DNA of 64,000 bases from Caenispirillum bisanense (lineage in GTDB: Bacteria; Pseudomonadota; Alphaproteobacteria; Rhodospirillales; Rhodospirillaceae): the NCBI RefSeq assembly GCF_039523075.1, contig NZ_BAAAEP010000001.1, positions 1 to 64,000 on the forward strand, read 5' to 3'. The translations under genes and the position numbers were made by a program. Below, piece by piece: positions 1-7,867 of this stretch; within the stretch, counting starts at the first letter, position 1, and each line of letters opens with the position of its first letter. The notes under the pieces are model-generated. The model was not told the DNA's origin, made no database searches, and was given only the letters and a program-made list of their open reading frames with translations.

Positions 1-44
1 GCCGGGTGCTCATCAACGGCGCCAAGACCGTCGTCTTCCGCTGA
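1..44 (+). CDS. 3' end of an unidentified gene
   Basis: A reading frame open from the window edge ends in TGA at 42-44; the last residues read RVLINGAKTVVFR. Thirteen codons are too few to assign a family. The frame is convergent with the minus-strand cobalamin operon that ends at 73. Reality as a gene end is inferred only from the open frame and the GC-rich codon pattern. Confidence 0.35.
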   Translation, partial: RVLINGAKTVVFR

Positions 45-72
45 CGCGGCGGGCGAGCGGCGGCGGGCGGCG

Positions 73-909
73 TCAGGTCAGCAGGCCGTAGATCATCCGC
101 GCCGAGGTCAGGAACAGGAATACGGCAAAGGCGGCACGCAGCTTGCGCGGGTCGATGGCGTGGGCGATGCGGGCGCCCCACGGTGCCGCCAGCACCGAAC
201 ACGGCAGGATCAGCGCCAGCCCGATCAGGTTGACGTAGCCGACCGAGCCCGGCGGCAGGTCGTCCTGGCCGAGGCCGGACAGCAGGAAGCCGATGGTGCC
301 CGGAATGCCGATGATGAAGCCGATGGCGGCGGCGGTGCCGACGGCGCGGCGGATGGGATAGGCGAAGGCCGACAGGATGGGCACCGACAGGGTGCCGCCG
401 CCGATGCCCATCATCACCGAAATGGTGCCGATGACGACGCCGATGCCGGCCTGCGCCGGCTTGGACGGCAGGCTGTCGCGCACCGTCCAGCCTTCCTTGC
501 GGAAGGCCATGTTGGCGGCCACCAGCAGCGCCACCACGGCGAACACCGCCGTCAGCACCTCGCCGTCGGCCTGCCCGCCGACGAGGGTGCCGAGGATGAC
601 GCCGGCGAAGATGGCCGGTCCCCACCGCTTCAGCAGCTCCACGTCCACCGCCCCCTTGCGGTGATGGGCGCGGATGGAGGAGGCGGAGGTGGCGATGATG
701 GTGGCGAGCGAGGTGCCGACGGCCACATGCATGCGGACGTCGCCGTCGACGCCGAGCAGCGTGAACAGGTGGTAGAGCATGGGCACGATGACGATGCCGC
801 CGCCCACCCCCAGCAGCCCGGCCAGCAGCCCGCCGACCACGCCGGTGACCAGCAGCGCCGCCACCATGCCCGCCAGGAACCACGGGTCGGCCGAAAGCAG
901 GGCCTCCAT
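73..909 (-). CDS. TauE/SafE-family membrane permease
   Basis: A 278-residue integral membrane protein with about eight hydrophobic segments. The two glycine-rich repeats typical of TauE/SafE are visible: GLLGVGGGIVIVPML near the N-terminus and MMGIGGGTLSVPILSAFAYP in the second half. Members export sulfite, sulfonates or similar small anions, but the substrate here is unknown. ATG at 909 is chosen because homology begins there; the frame extends upstream only as arginine/proline-rich sequence. It starts 5 nt after the cobM stop, so it is the last gene of the cobalamin operon. A link to corrin biosynthesis, for example ion or metal transport, is inference from position only. Confidence 0.85.
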   Translation of the reverse strand: MEALLSADPWFLAGMVAALLVTGVVGGLLAGLLGVGGGIVIVPMLYHLFTLLGVDGDVRMHVAVGTSLATIIATSASSIRAHHRKGAVDVELLKRWGPAIFAGVILGTLVGGQADGEVLTAVFAVVALLVAANMAFRKEGWTVRDSLPSKPAQAGIGVVIGTISVMMGIGGGTLSVPILSAFAYPIRRAVGTAAAIGFIIGIPGTIGFLLSGLGQDDLPPGSVGYVNLIGLALILPCSVLAAPWGARIAHAIDPRKLRAAFAVFLFLTSARMIYGLLT

Positions 910-914
910 GGCCG

Positions 915-1682
915 TCAGTCCGCCGCCGCCGGGCGCAGCACGTGGGTATGGTCGGCGGCGTAGAGGCGGCTGTCGGTGAAGGCGCCCTCCGGCTCGAACA
1001 CCCGGCCGACCAGGATGAGCGCGGTGCGGGTGAGGCCGGCCGCCTTCACCTGGGCGCGGATGTCGGCCAGTCGGCCGCGGATGATCTGCTGGTCCGGCCA
1101 GGTGGCGCGGTAGACGATGACCACCGGGCAATCGGCGCCGTAGAGCGGCGTCAGCTCGTCCACCACATGCTTCAGGTTGTTGATGGACAGGTGGATGGCG
1201 AGCGTGCCGCCCGCCTTGCCAAGCGTCGACAGCGTCTCGTCATTGGGCATGGCCGAGGAGCGCACGGCGGTGCGGGTGATGATGACCGTCTGCGCCACGT
1301 CGGGCAGGGTCAGTTCCTGGCACAGTTCCGCCGCCGCCGCCGCGAAGGCCGGCACGCCGGGGCAGACGTCGTAGGGAATGCCGAGCGCGTCCAGCCGCCG
1401 CATCTGCTCGGCAATGGCGCCGTAGAGGCTGGGGTCGCCGGAATGGACGCGGGCGACATCCTGCCCCGCCGCATGGGCCTGCTGCATCAGGGCGATGATC
1501 TGGTCCAGGTGCAGGGGGGCGGTGTCCACCACCTCGGCGTCGGCGGGGGCCTCGGCCACCACCTCGCGCGGCACCAGCGAGCCGGCATAGAGCACCACCG
1601 GGCAGCGGCGGATCAGGTTCAGGCCGCGCACGGTGATGAGGTCGGGGGCGCCCGGGCCGGCACCGATGAAGTGGACGGTCAT
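915..1682 (-). CDS. cobM: precorrin-4 C11-methyltransferase
   Basis: A 255-residue SAM-dependent tetrapyrrole methylase that methylates C11 of the corrin macrocycle. Hallmarks of the family are present: FIGAGPGAPDLITVRG at the N-terminus, HSGDPSLYGAIAEQ in the middle and DVCPGVPAFAAAAAEL after it. Length is normal for CobM/CbiF. ATG at 1682 lies 2 nt after the stop of the CigR-like gene, so the two are co-transcribed and probably translationally coupled. It acts in the cytoplasm after CobJ and CbiG activity. Confidence 0.94.
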   Translation of the reverse strand: MTVHFIGAGPGAPDLITVRGLNLIRRCPVVLYAGSLVPREVVAEAPADAEVVDTAPLHLDQIIALMQQAHAAGQDVARVHSGDPSLYGAIAEQMRRLDALGIPYDVCPGVPAFAAAAAELCQELTLPDVAQTVIITRTAVRSSAMPNDETLSTLGKAGGTLAIHLSINNLKHVVDELTPLYGADCPVVIVYRATWPDQQIIRGRLADIRAQVKAAGLTRTALILVGRVFEPEGAFTDSRLYAADHTHVLRPAAAD

Positions 1683-1684
1683 GG

Positions 1685-2179
1685 TCAGAGAACGCCTTCC
1701 AGAATGTCGAGGATGAGGCGGGTGCCTTCCTGCACCAGCACCACGTCGCTGCCCACCACCACCGGCCGGGCACCGGCCCGCGGCGGCAGGCGGCGCAGCA
1801 GGTCGTCGGGCAGGGGCAGCATCGCCACCTCCGGCGGCAGGCGCTGGCCGCGCTGGATCTGGCGGGCGATGCCGGGAGGGATCTTGTCCTTCTTCGCCAG
1901 ACCCGGCGGCAGGGCGGCGGTCGGGGTGGTGCGGAAGTAGTCGCCGATCAGCCGCCGCTCGATCTCGCTCAGCACGGTGGCGGTGACCACGTCGCCCAGG
2001 TCGGGGCCGGCCGGACGGGCGGGGCCGGCCTTCTCCGGCTTGCCCTTGTCGGCATGGCCCTTGTCGCCGTGGCCGGCGTGGTCCGGCTTGCCCTTGCCCT
2101 CCGGCGGCTGGGCGACGGCCGGCGCGGCCAGGGCGACGGTGGCGAGGGCGGCGGTGAGCAGCAGGAAACGGCGGATCAT
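1685..2179 (-). CDS. CigR-like exported protein
   Basis: A 164-residue protein with a clear signal peptide (MIRRFLLLTAALATVALAAPAVAQ, cleavage near residue 24), then a charged Lys/Gly/His/Asp-rich stretch. The C-terminal half contains LPPGLAKKDKIPPGIA, LPDDLLRRLPP and a final VVLVQEGTRLILDIL segment. That pattern resembles the CigR/RcnB-like exported proteins. The ATG overlaps the cbiG-cobJ stop as ATGA, and cobM follows 2 nt later, so it is embedded inside the corrin operon. No role in cobalamin synthesis is known to me; a His/Lys-rich periplasmic protein could bind cobalt, but that is speculation. Confidence 0.75.
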   Translation of the reverse strand: MIRRFLLLTAALATVALAAPAVAQPPEGKGKPDHAGHGDKGHADKGKPEKAGPARPAGPDLGDVVTATVLSEIERRLIGDYFRTTPTAALPPGLAKKDKIPPGIARQIQRGQRLPPEVAMLPLPDDLLRRLPPRAGARPVVVGSDVVLVQEGTRLILDILEGVL

Positions 2180-3978
2180 GCGCTTTCTCCCAGCACGACG
2201 GGATCACCCAGCTTGGCGGCATAGCCGCGCGGCGTATAGAGCCAGCGGCGGCCACCGTGGTCGACCAGCCGGCTTTCCCGGTTGCCGACCAGCACCAGGG
2301 TCAGCATGTCGGCCATATCGGGCGAAAGTTCGGCCAGGGTGGTGAAGGTGACGCACTCGTCCGGCCGGCCGAGGTTGCGCGCCAGCACCACCGGCGTGGC
2401 GCCGGGGCGGCCGGTCAGCAGTATCTCCCGCGCCCGCGCCAGATGGTCGCGGCGGCGCTTGGAGACGGGGTTGTAGAAGGCGACGACGAAATCGCCGGCG
2501 GCGGCGCCCTTCAGGCGGGCCTCGATCACCTGCCACGGGGTCAGCAGGTCCGACAGCGAGATGGTGCAGAAATCGTGGCCGATGGGGGCGCCGGACCGCG
2601 CCGCCGCCGCCTGGATGGCGGAGACGCCGGGCTCCACCGTCACCTCCACGAAGCGCCACGCCGGGTCGGCCTCGTGGGCGATCAGCTCGAACACCAGGGT
2701 CGCCAGCGCGTAGATGCCGGCATCGCCCGAACACACCAGCGCCACGTCGCGCCCCTGCCCGGCCAGATCGAGGGCGGCGCGGGCGCGGTCAGCCTCCGCC
2801 CCCAGGTCCGACTGGTGGCGCCGTTTGCCGGCGGCGGCCGGGCCGAGCAGGTCGAGGTAGAGGCCGTAGCCGACCAGATCGGTCGCCCGCGCCACGGCGG
2901 CGGAGACGGCCGGCGTGCGCCAGCCCGCCTGCCCCGGCCCGATGCCGACCACGGTGAGCCGCCCGAGGCCGCGCCCGACGGCAGCGGCGTCGATGGGCGT
3001 CGGGCTGCGGGCGACGGCGCAGGTGGCGCGCGGGGACTTGGCCTTGGGCACCACCAGCGCCGCCTCCGGCCCGGCAGCGGCAAGCGCCGCGCCTTCGGAC
3101 ACGCCATGACAGCCGACCTCGGCGAAGACCACGTCGGACGGCGTCGCGAGGCGCGGCGTCTCCCGCTCCAGTTCGGCGGCGGTGAAGAACCGCGCCGGCA
3201 CGCCGAGATCGGCGGCGAGCGCCCGCACCGCCGCCTCGTCGGCCTTCAGGTCGAGGGAGCAGACGCAGGCGACGGCCTTCTCCGACAATCCGGCTTCGGC
3301 CAGCGTGCGCGCCACCAGATCGCGCAGCTCGGCCGGGTCGGCGCCACGCTCGCAGCCGACGCCCAGCGCCAGGGTCTGCGGGTGGATGACCACTCCGGCG
3401 CCGTCGCGGCCCTCGGTGACGGTGATGGCCTGGGCGGCATCCGGGCTCTGCGGCAGGGCGGCGAGCCAGGGGGCGGCGCCGTCGACCCGCACCGGCTCCC
3501 CGGCGGCGAGCGCGGCCATGACCGGCTTGGCGGCGGCGGCATCGGCGAGACGCCAGCCCGACGGCGGCTCGTCCAGGGCGACGCCGTGGACCACGTCGCC
3601 GGCGGTGGTGACGGCGGCGGCGACGCCCAGCACCTCGGCCAGCCGGCGGGCCAGGGCGTTGGCGCCGTGGTGACCGCCGAGCAGCGGCACCACCGCCGAC
3701 CCGTCCTGGGCGACGGCGATCACCGGCGGCTCCGCCTGCTTGTCGGCCAGCAGCGGGGCGACGGCGCGGATGAGGATGCCGGCGGCACACACCCCGACGA
3801 TGGGCCGGCCGGCGGCGAACAGGTCGCGCAGGTGGGCGAGCGTGTCGGCGAAGGTGGCGTCCGCGCCCTCCGTCCGTCCGGCGAGGCCGTGGACCTGCGC
3901 CTCCGGCAGGGTGGCGGCGAGGCGGCGGGCGAGCGCGAGGCCCGGGCCGGTGAGGGCGACGAAGACGGGAGAGGTCAT
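2176..3978 (-). CDS. cobJ: CbiG-CobJ fusion: cobalt-precorrin-5A hydrolase / precorrin-3B C17-methyltransferase
   Basis: A 600-residue bifunctional protein. Residues 1 to about 335 are CbiG-like: GGHHGANALARRLAEVLG, then the C-terminal CbiG region with ALGVGCERGADPAELR. From about residue 338 a CobJ/CbiH methylase begins with LTVVGIGPGQAGWRTP, continues with CSGDAGIYALATLV and EPGVSAIQAAAARSG, and ends with the NLGRPDE and NRESR motifs. It would join C17 methylation and ring contraction with opening of the delta-lactone. ATG at 3978 overlaps the cobI stop (ATGA). CbiG-CobJ fusions are known in proteobacteria, so the architecture itself is not novel. Confidence 0.93.
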   Translation of the reverse strand: MTSPVFVALTGPGLALARRLAATLPEAQVHGLAGRTEGADATFADTLAHLRDLFAAGRPIVGVCAAGILIRAVAPLLADKQAEPPVIAVAQDGSAVVPLLGGHHGANALARRLAEVLGVAAAVTTAGDVVHGVALDEPPSGWRLADAAAAKPVMAALAAGEPVRVDGAAPWLAALPQSPDAAQAITVTEGRDGAGVVIHPQTLALGVGCERGADPAELRDLVARTLAEAGLSEKAVACVCSLDLKADEAAVRALAADLGVPARFFTAAELERETPRLATPSDVVFAEVGCHGVSEGAALAAAGPEAALVVPKAKSPRATCAVARSPTPIDAAAVGRGLGRLTVVGIGPGQAGWRTPAVSAAVARATDLVGYGLYLDLLGPAAAGKRRHQSDLGAEADRARAALDLAGQGRDVALVCSGDAGIYALATLVFELIAHEADPAWRFVEVTVEPGVSAIQAAAARSGAPIGHDFCTISLSDLLTPWQVIEARLKGAAAGDFVVAFYNPVSKRRRDHLARAREILLTGRPGATPVVLARNLGRPDECVTFTTLAELSPDMADMLTLVLVGNRESRLVDHGGRRWLYTPRGYAAKLGDPVVLGESA

Positions 3979-4676
3979 GGGCGCTTCCGCACGAGCAGCA
4001 GGGAGAAATAGGGGACGCCCGCAGTGAGCGCCTCCGGCAGGGTGAGCAGGCGCTGGTCGGCATGGCCGGCGCGCACGACGATGCGCGCCGCCTCCGCCAG
4101 CCCGAGGCGCCCCAGCACCGCCGCCACCTTGGGCAGATGGCGGCCGAGCTTCATGATGGCGGCGGCATCGGCGGCGGCGAGGCGGGCTTCCAGCACGTCC
4201 TCGGCGAGCGTCGCCGGCAGCACCGTCAGCACCTCGTCCAGCAGCACGATGGGGCGGGCGGCGACGGCGGCGCAGGCGGTCATGCTGGTGATGCCGGGCA
4301 CGACGGCGACCGGATACCGCCCTTCCAGCCGCGCCAGGATGTAGGCGAAGGAGCCGTAGAACAGCGGGTCGCCCTCGCACAGCACGGCGACGTCGCGGCC
4401 GGCGTCCAGATGCCCGGCGATGGCGGCGGCGGCGTCGTCGTAGGCGGCATTGGCGGACTCGCGGCCGCGCGAGACGAAATCCATGGTGACGGCGATCTCG
4501 ACCTTGCCGGGCGGAATCCACGACGCCACCACGGCACGCGCCATGCTGTGGCCGTCCGGATTGGCCGGCCAGGCGAGCACCGGCGCCTCGCGGATCACCC
4601 GCAGCGCCTTCAGCGTCACCAGTTCCGGGTCGCCGGGGCCGACGCCGACGCCGATGAGGGTGCCCGGCGCGCTCAC
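3975..4676 (-). CDS. cobI: precorrin-2 C20-methyltransferase
   Basis: A 233-residue tetrapyrrole methylase with GVGVGPGDPELVTLKAL at the start, CEGDPLFYGSFAYILARL and VVPGITSMTACAA. These match CobI/CbiL, which methylates C20 of precorrin-2 or cobalt-sirohydrochlorin. GTG at 4676 is preferred because it overlaps the cobL stop as GTGA and gives the family's normal N-terminus; the frame extends further upstream but without homology. Its own stop overlaps the start of cbiG-cobJ. Confidence 0.93.
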   Translation of the reverse strand: MSAPGTLIGVGVGPGDPELVTLKALRVIREAPVLAWPANPDGHSMARAVVASWIPPGKVEIAVTMDFVSRGRESANAAYDDAAAAIAGHLDAGRDVAVLCEGDPLFYGSFAYILARLEGRYPVAVVPGITSMTACAAVAARPIVLLDEVLTVLPATLAEDVLEARLAAADAAAIMKLGRHLPKVAAVLGRLGLAEAARIVVRAGHADQRLLTLPEALTAGVPYFSLLLVRKRP

Positions 4677-5896
4677 GGCTTCACCGCCACGAGCTGGGTG
4701 ACGGGCGCCAGCGCCTCCCACAGGTGCAGGCCGCCGGCGGTTTCCTTGAGGTGGGAGACGGCGAGCCGCGTCAGGTCGCCGTCCCAGGCGGCGCGGCGCT
4801 CCAGCAGGCGGGCCTCGGCCTCGGCGGTGACGGCATTGGCGACGAGGCGGCCGCCGGGCTTCAGCGCGTCCCAGCAGGCTTCCAGCACGCCGGGGCGGGA
4901 GACGGCACCGCCGACGAACACGGCATCGGGCGCGGGGCCGGCCTCGGCCAGGGCCTCGGGGGCGCGGCCGGCGACGATGGTCAGGCCGGGCGTGCCGAGG
5001 GCGAGGGCGTTGTCGGCGATGAGGGCGCGGCGGCCGTCATGGCTCTCGATGGCGACGGCGCGGGCGTGGTCGGCGGCGCGCATCCACTCGATGGCGATGG
5101 AGCCGCAGCCGGCGCCGACGTCCCACAGCAGGGCATGGGGCTGCGGCTGCAAGGCGGCGACGGTGGCGGCGCGCACCACCCGCTTGGTCAGCTGGCCATC
5201 GTGGCGGAAGGCATCGTCGGGCAGGCCGGGGGTGCGCGGCAGGACGCGGGCACCGGCGGCGGCGACGCAGTCCACCGCCATCACCACCAGATCGGGCGTC
5301 GGGTCGGGCGCCCAGGCGTCGGCGGTGGCGTCGCGGCGGCCTTCGGCGGGGCCGCCCAGGTGCCACAGGGCGGTGAGGCGGCTCGGCCCGAAGCCGTGGC
5401 GGCGCAGCAGGTCGGCCAGCGCCGCCGGCGTGGTGCCGTCGGCGCACAGCACCAGCAGGCGGGCGCCGGGGATCAGGTGCGGCACGATGCCCTCCACCGG
5501 CCGGCCGTGGGCGGTCAGCAGGCGGCAGTCGGGGATGGACCAGCGCAGCCGCGCGGCCGCCAGCGCGAAGGAGGACACATGCGGCAGCACCACCAGCTCG
5601 GCGGGATCGAGCCGGCGGGTGAGCGTGGTGCCGAGGCCGAAGTGCAGCGGATCGCCGCTCGCCAGCACCACCACGCCCGGGCGGCCGCGCAGGGCTTCGG
5701 CGGCGGCCAGCGTCTCGCGCAGGCCGCGCCACTCCAGCCGCTCGGCGCCGGTGTCGGGCACCAGGGCGAGCTGACGGGCGCCGCCGACCAGGACGGCGGC
5801 GGTTTCGATGACGGACCGGGCGGCGGCGGAGAGGCCCGGCAGGCCGTCCTCGCCGATGCCGACCACGGTGAGCCAGGGGGCGGGCGGCGGCGTCAT
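4673..5896 (-). CDS. cobL: precorrin-6Y C5,15-methyltransferase (decarboxylating)
   Basis: A 407-residue two-domain enzyme. The N-terminal CbiE-like methylase (about residues 8-205) has LTVVGIGEDGLPGL, ASGDPLHFGLGTTL and LPHVSSFALAAARL. The C-terminal CbiT-like Rossmann methylase starts near residue 225 and has the SAM-binding motif LLWDVGAGCGSIAIEWMRA near 257. It methylates C5 and C15 and removes the C12 acetate carboxyl. ATG at 5896 overlaps the cobH stop (ATGA). Confidence 0.94.
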   Translation of the reverse strand: MTPPPAPWLTVVGIGEDGLPGLSAAARSVIETAAVLVGGARQLALVPDTGAERLEWRGLRETLAAAEALRGRPGVVVLASGDPLHFGLGTTLTRRLDPAELVVLPHVSSFALAAARLRWSIPDCRLLTAHGRPVEGIVPHLIPGARLLVLCADGTTPAALADLLRRHGFGPSRLTALWHLGGPAEGRRDATADAWAPDPTPDLVVMAVDCVAAAGARVLPRTPGLPDDAFRHDGQLTKRVVRAATVAALQPQPHALLWDVGAGCGSIAIEWMRAADHARAVAIESHDGRRALIADNALALGTPGLTIVAGRAPEALAEAGPAPDAVFVGGAVSRPGVLEACWDALKPGGRLVANAVTAEAEARLLERRAAWDGDLTRLAVSHLKETAGGLHLWEALAPVTQLVAVKP

Positions 5897-6549
5897 GCCC
5901 GCTCCTCCTGTTCCGCCGACAGCGGTGCGGCGAGCGCATTCACCGCCGCCGCCGCCATGGCCGAGCCGCCGCGCCGGCCGCGCAGGGTGACGAAGGGCAC
6001 GCCAAGGCCGGGGGCGTCGTCGATGAGCGCCTGCTTGCTCTCGGCGGCGCCGACGAAGCCGACCGGAAAGCCGAGGATCACGGCGGGGCGCGGCGCCCCG
6101 TCGGCCAGCAGTTCCAGCAGGCGGAACAGGGCCGTCGGCGCATTGCCGATGGCGACCACGGCGCCGTCCAGATGGTCCCGCCACAGCTCGACGGCGGCGG
6201 CGGAGCGGGTGGTGGCGCCGGCGCGGGCGAGGTCCGCCACCTCCGGCCGGCCGAGGGTGCAGATCACCGGGCCGCTGAGGCGGCGGCGGATGACGCCGTG
6301 GGCGACCATCTCCACATCGGTCAGCACCGGCCGCCCGGCCGCCAGCGCCGCCTGACCGGCCGCCACGGCATCGGCCGAGGCGACCAGATCGGCGGCGGCA
6401 TCGGTCATGCCGCAGGCGTGGATGACCCGCACCGCCAGCGGCCGCAGATCGGGCGGCAGCGCCGACAGGTCGGCCTCGCGCTCGATGGTGGCGAAGCTGT
6501 CGCGATAGATGGCGGCGGGATCGCGCTGGTAGGTGTACCGCCCGCTCAT
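5893..6549 (-). CDS. cobH: precorrin-8X methylmutase
   Basis: A 218-residue CobH/CbiC protein that moves the methyl group from C11 to C12 to form hydrogenobyrinate (or its cobalt form). The family N-terminus YQRDPAAIYRDSFATI and the segment RVIHACGMTD with catalytic His-44 are present, as are VICTLGRPEV and VILGFPVGFVGAAESKQAL. Start and length are normal. It lies 21 nt downstream of cbiX and its stop overlaps the cobL start. Confidence 0.95.
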   Translation of the reverse strand: MSGRYTYQRDPAAIYRDSFATIEREADLSALPPDLRPLAVRVIHACGMTDAAADLVASADAVAAGQAALAAGRPVLTDVEMVAHGVIRRRLSGPVICTLGRPEVADLARAGATTRSAAAVELWRDHLDGAVVAIGNAPTALFRLLELLADGAPRPAVILGFPVGFVGAAESKQALIDDAPGLGVPFVTLRGRRGGSAMAAAAVNALAAPLSAEQEERA

Positions 6550-6570
6550 GCCCGGCGCTCCGTCCCGCCG

Positions 6571-7695
6571 TCAGGATTTGGCGGGATCATGGGCGTGGTC
6601 GTGCCCATGGGGGTGCGGGTGATCGTGGCCGTGGTCGTGGTCATGGCCGTGGCCGTGATGGTGGTGCCCGTGGCCGTGATCGTGCCCATGCCCATGCCCG
6701 TGGTCGTGGGCATGGTCGTGCCCGTGGTCATGGTGATGATGGTGCCCATGCCCGTGACCATGCCCATGGTCATGATGGTGACCATGATGGTGGTGATGGT
6801 GGTCGCCGTCGGTGCCGATGCCGCGCACGTGGTGGTGATGGCCGGCCTGCACGGCGCCGACGTCGCTTTCGTAGCCGATCACCTGCTCGCGGTACTTGCA
6901 CAGCTGGCAGTTCATGGCGACCGAGCCGGCCAGGATGTCGCCAACGCGCTCCACGAAGCTGTCGATCACCAGCGGGTGGTCGTTCAGGTACGGCGCCTTG
7001 ACGAACTCCACATCCGGGTGGGCGGCGGCGACGGCATCGGTCTGGTCATAGATGCGGCGGACCAGGATGCCGGTGAACAGGAAGTAGGGGAACACGATGA
7101 TGCGCTTGAAGCCCAGCTTCACGGCGCGCTCCAGCCCGTCGTCGACGCGCGGGTGGGCGACGCCGGAATAGCAGGTCTCGGCCCAGCCGAAGCCCATGCC
7201 TTCCCACAGCATGCGGGCGACCTTGCAGACGTTGGAGTTGGCGTCGCTGTCGTTGGTGCCGCGGCCGACCACCATCAGCAGGGTGTCCTTGCGGTCCACG
7301 GTGGTGGCGCAGGCGGCCTCGGCTTCCTCGATGCGGGCGGCGCTCGCCTTCAGCAGCTTGGGGTCGATGCCCAGTTCGCGGCCGTACTCGACGCTGATGT
7401 CGGGGTATTCGGCGGCGAAGGAGTTGATCTCCCACGGCAGGTCGTTCTTCACGTGGCCGGCGGCGAACAGCATGCCGGGCACCGCCAGGATGCGGGTGAC
7501 GCCGGCGTCGCGCAGCTTTTCCATGCCGTCGCGCAGGATCGGGCGGGCGAACTCCAGGAAGCCGCTCTCCACCGGATACTGCGGCAGGCGGGCGCGCAGG
7601 TGCTCGGCCAGGCGGGTGAACTCGGTCACCGCGCCGACGTCGCGGCTGCCGTGGCCGCACAGCATCACGCCGATCTTGTCTGCCTGCTTGGTCAT
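6571..7695 (-). CDS. cbiX: sirohydrochlorin cobaltochelatase, long form with Fe-S motif and His-rich tail
   Basis: A 374-residue class II chelatase inserting cobalt into sirohydrochlorin, the entry step of early-cobalt (anaerobic-type) corrin synthesis. The metal-site histidines fall in LCGHGSRD (His-15) and FAAGHVKNDLP (His-81). Residues 261-266 read MNCQLC, the MxCxxC Fe-S motif of CbiX-long proteins. From about residue 284 to the end the protein is almost entirely His with Gly and Asp, more than 45 histidines by my count, likely a cobalt store or buffer. ATG at 7695 is used because homology begins there. First gene of the operon; the promoter at 7779-7807 lies just upstream. Confidence 0.93.
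   Translation of the reverse strand: MTKQADKIGVMLCGHGSRDVGAVTEFTRLAEHLRARLPQYPVESGFLEFARPILRDGMEKLRDAGVTRILAVPGMLFAAGHVKNDLPWEINSFAAEYPDISVEYGRELGIDPKLLKASAARIEEAEAACATTVDRKDTLLMVVGRGTNDSDANSNVCKVARMLWEGMGFGWAETCYSGVAHPRVDDGLERAVKLGFKRIIVFPYFLFTGILVRRIYDQTDAVAAAHPDVEFVKAPYLNDHPLVIDSFVERVGDILAGSVAMNCQLCKYREQVIGYESDVGAVQAGHHHHVRGIGTDGDHHHHHHGHHHDHGHGHGHGHHHHHDHGHDHAHDHGHGHGHDHGHGHHHHGHGHDHDHGHDHPHPHGHDHAHDPAKS
6583..6842 (-). repeat. His-codon low-complexity tract in cbiX
   Basis: About 260 bp of imperfect CAC/CAT-GGC/GAC codon repeats encoding the His-rich tail of CbiX (plus-strand appearance: catggtcgtggccatg-type units). Such tracts expand and contract by slippage; multiples of 3 keep the frame. 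The open frames seen in the other phases here are by-products of the repeat. Confidence 0.8.
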
Positions 7696-7778
7696 ACGCC
7701 TGGTCCTTGCCTTCGAGCGTTGCGGGGGATCAGTGGTCGCGGCCCGCCTGGTCACAGCCTCCGGGCGGGCGGAGGGGG

Positions 7779-7807
7779 ACTATAGAGCCGCCGCCGCCCC
7801 CTGTCAT
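7779..7807 (-). promoter_or_regulatory. sigma70-type promoter of the cobalamin operon
   Basis: On the minus strand ATGACA (7802-7807) is followed after exactly 17 nt by TATAGT (7779-7784), each matching five of six consensus bases. The predicted transcription start is near 7772, about 77 nt before the cbiX ATG. I see no convincing cobalamin riboswitch in that leader. Confidence 0.6.
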
Positions 7808-7867
7808 GTGTTCCCGGCGCGGCCGGTTTCGCTTGCATCCGGCGGCCGGCGCGGCATCATCCGCGCC

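Noticed and set aside
6546..6785. 79-codon Thr/Met-rich frame within the cbiX tail
   Set aside because: A phase-shifted reading of the His-codon repeat.
7696..7867. Cobalamin riboswitch upstream of cbiX
   Set aside because: Searched for the B12 box and the surrounding conserved blocks; a CCCCGCAAC and a CCACTG occur but not in the required order or context.
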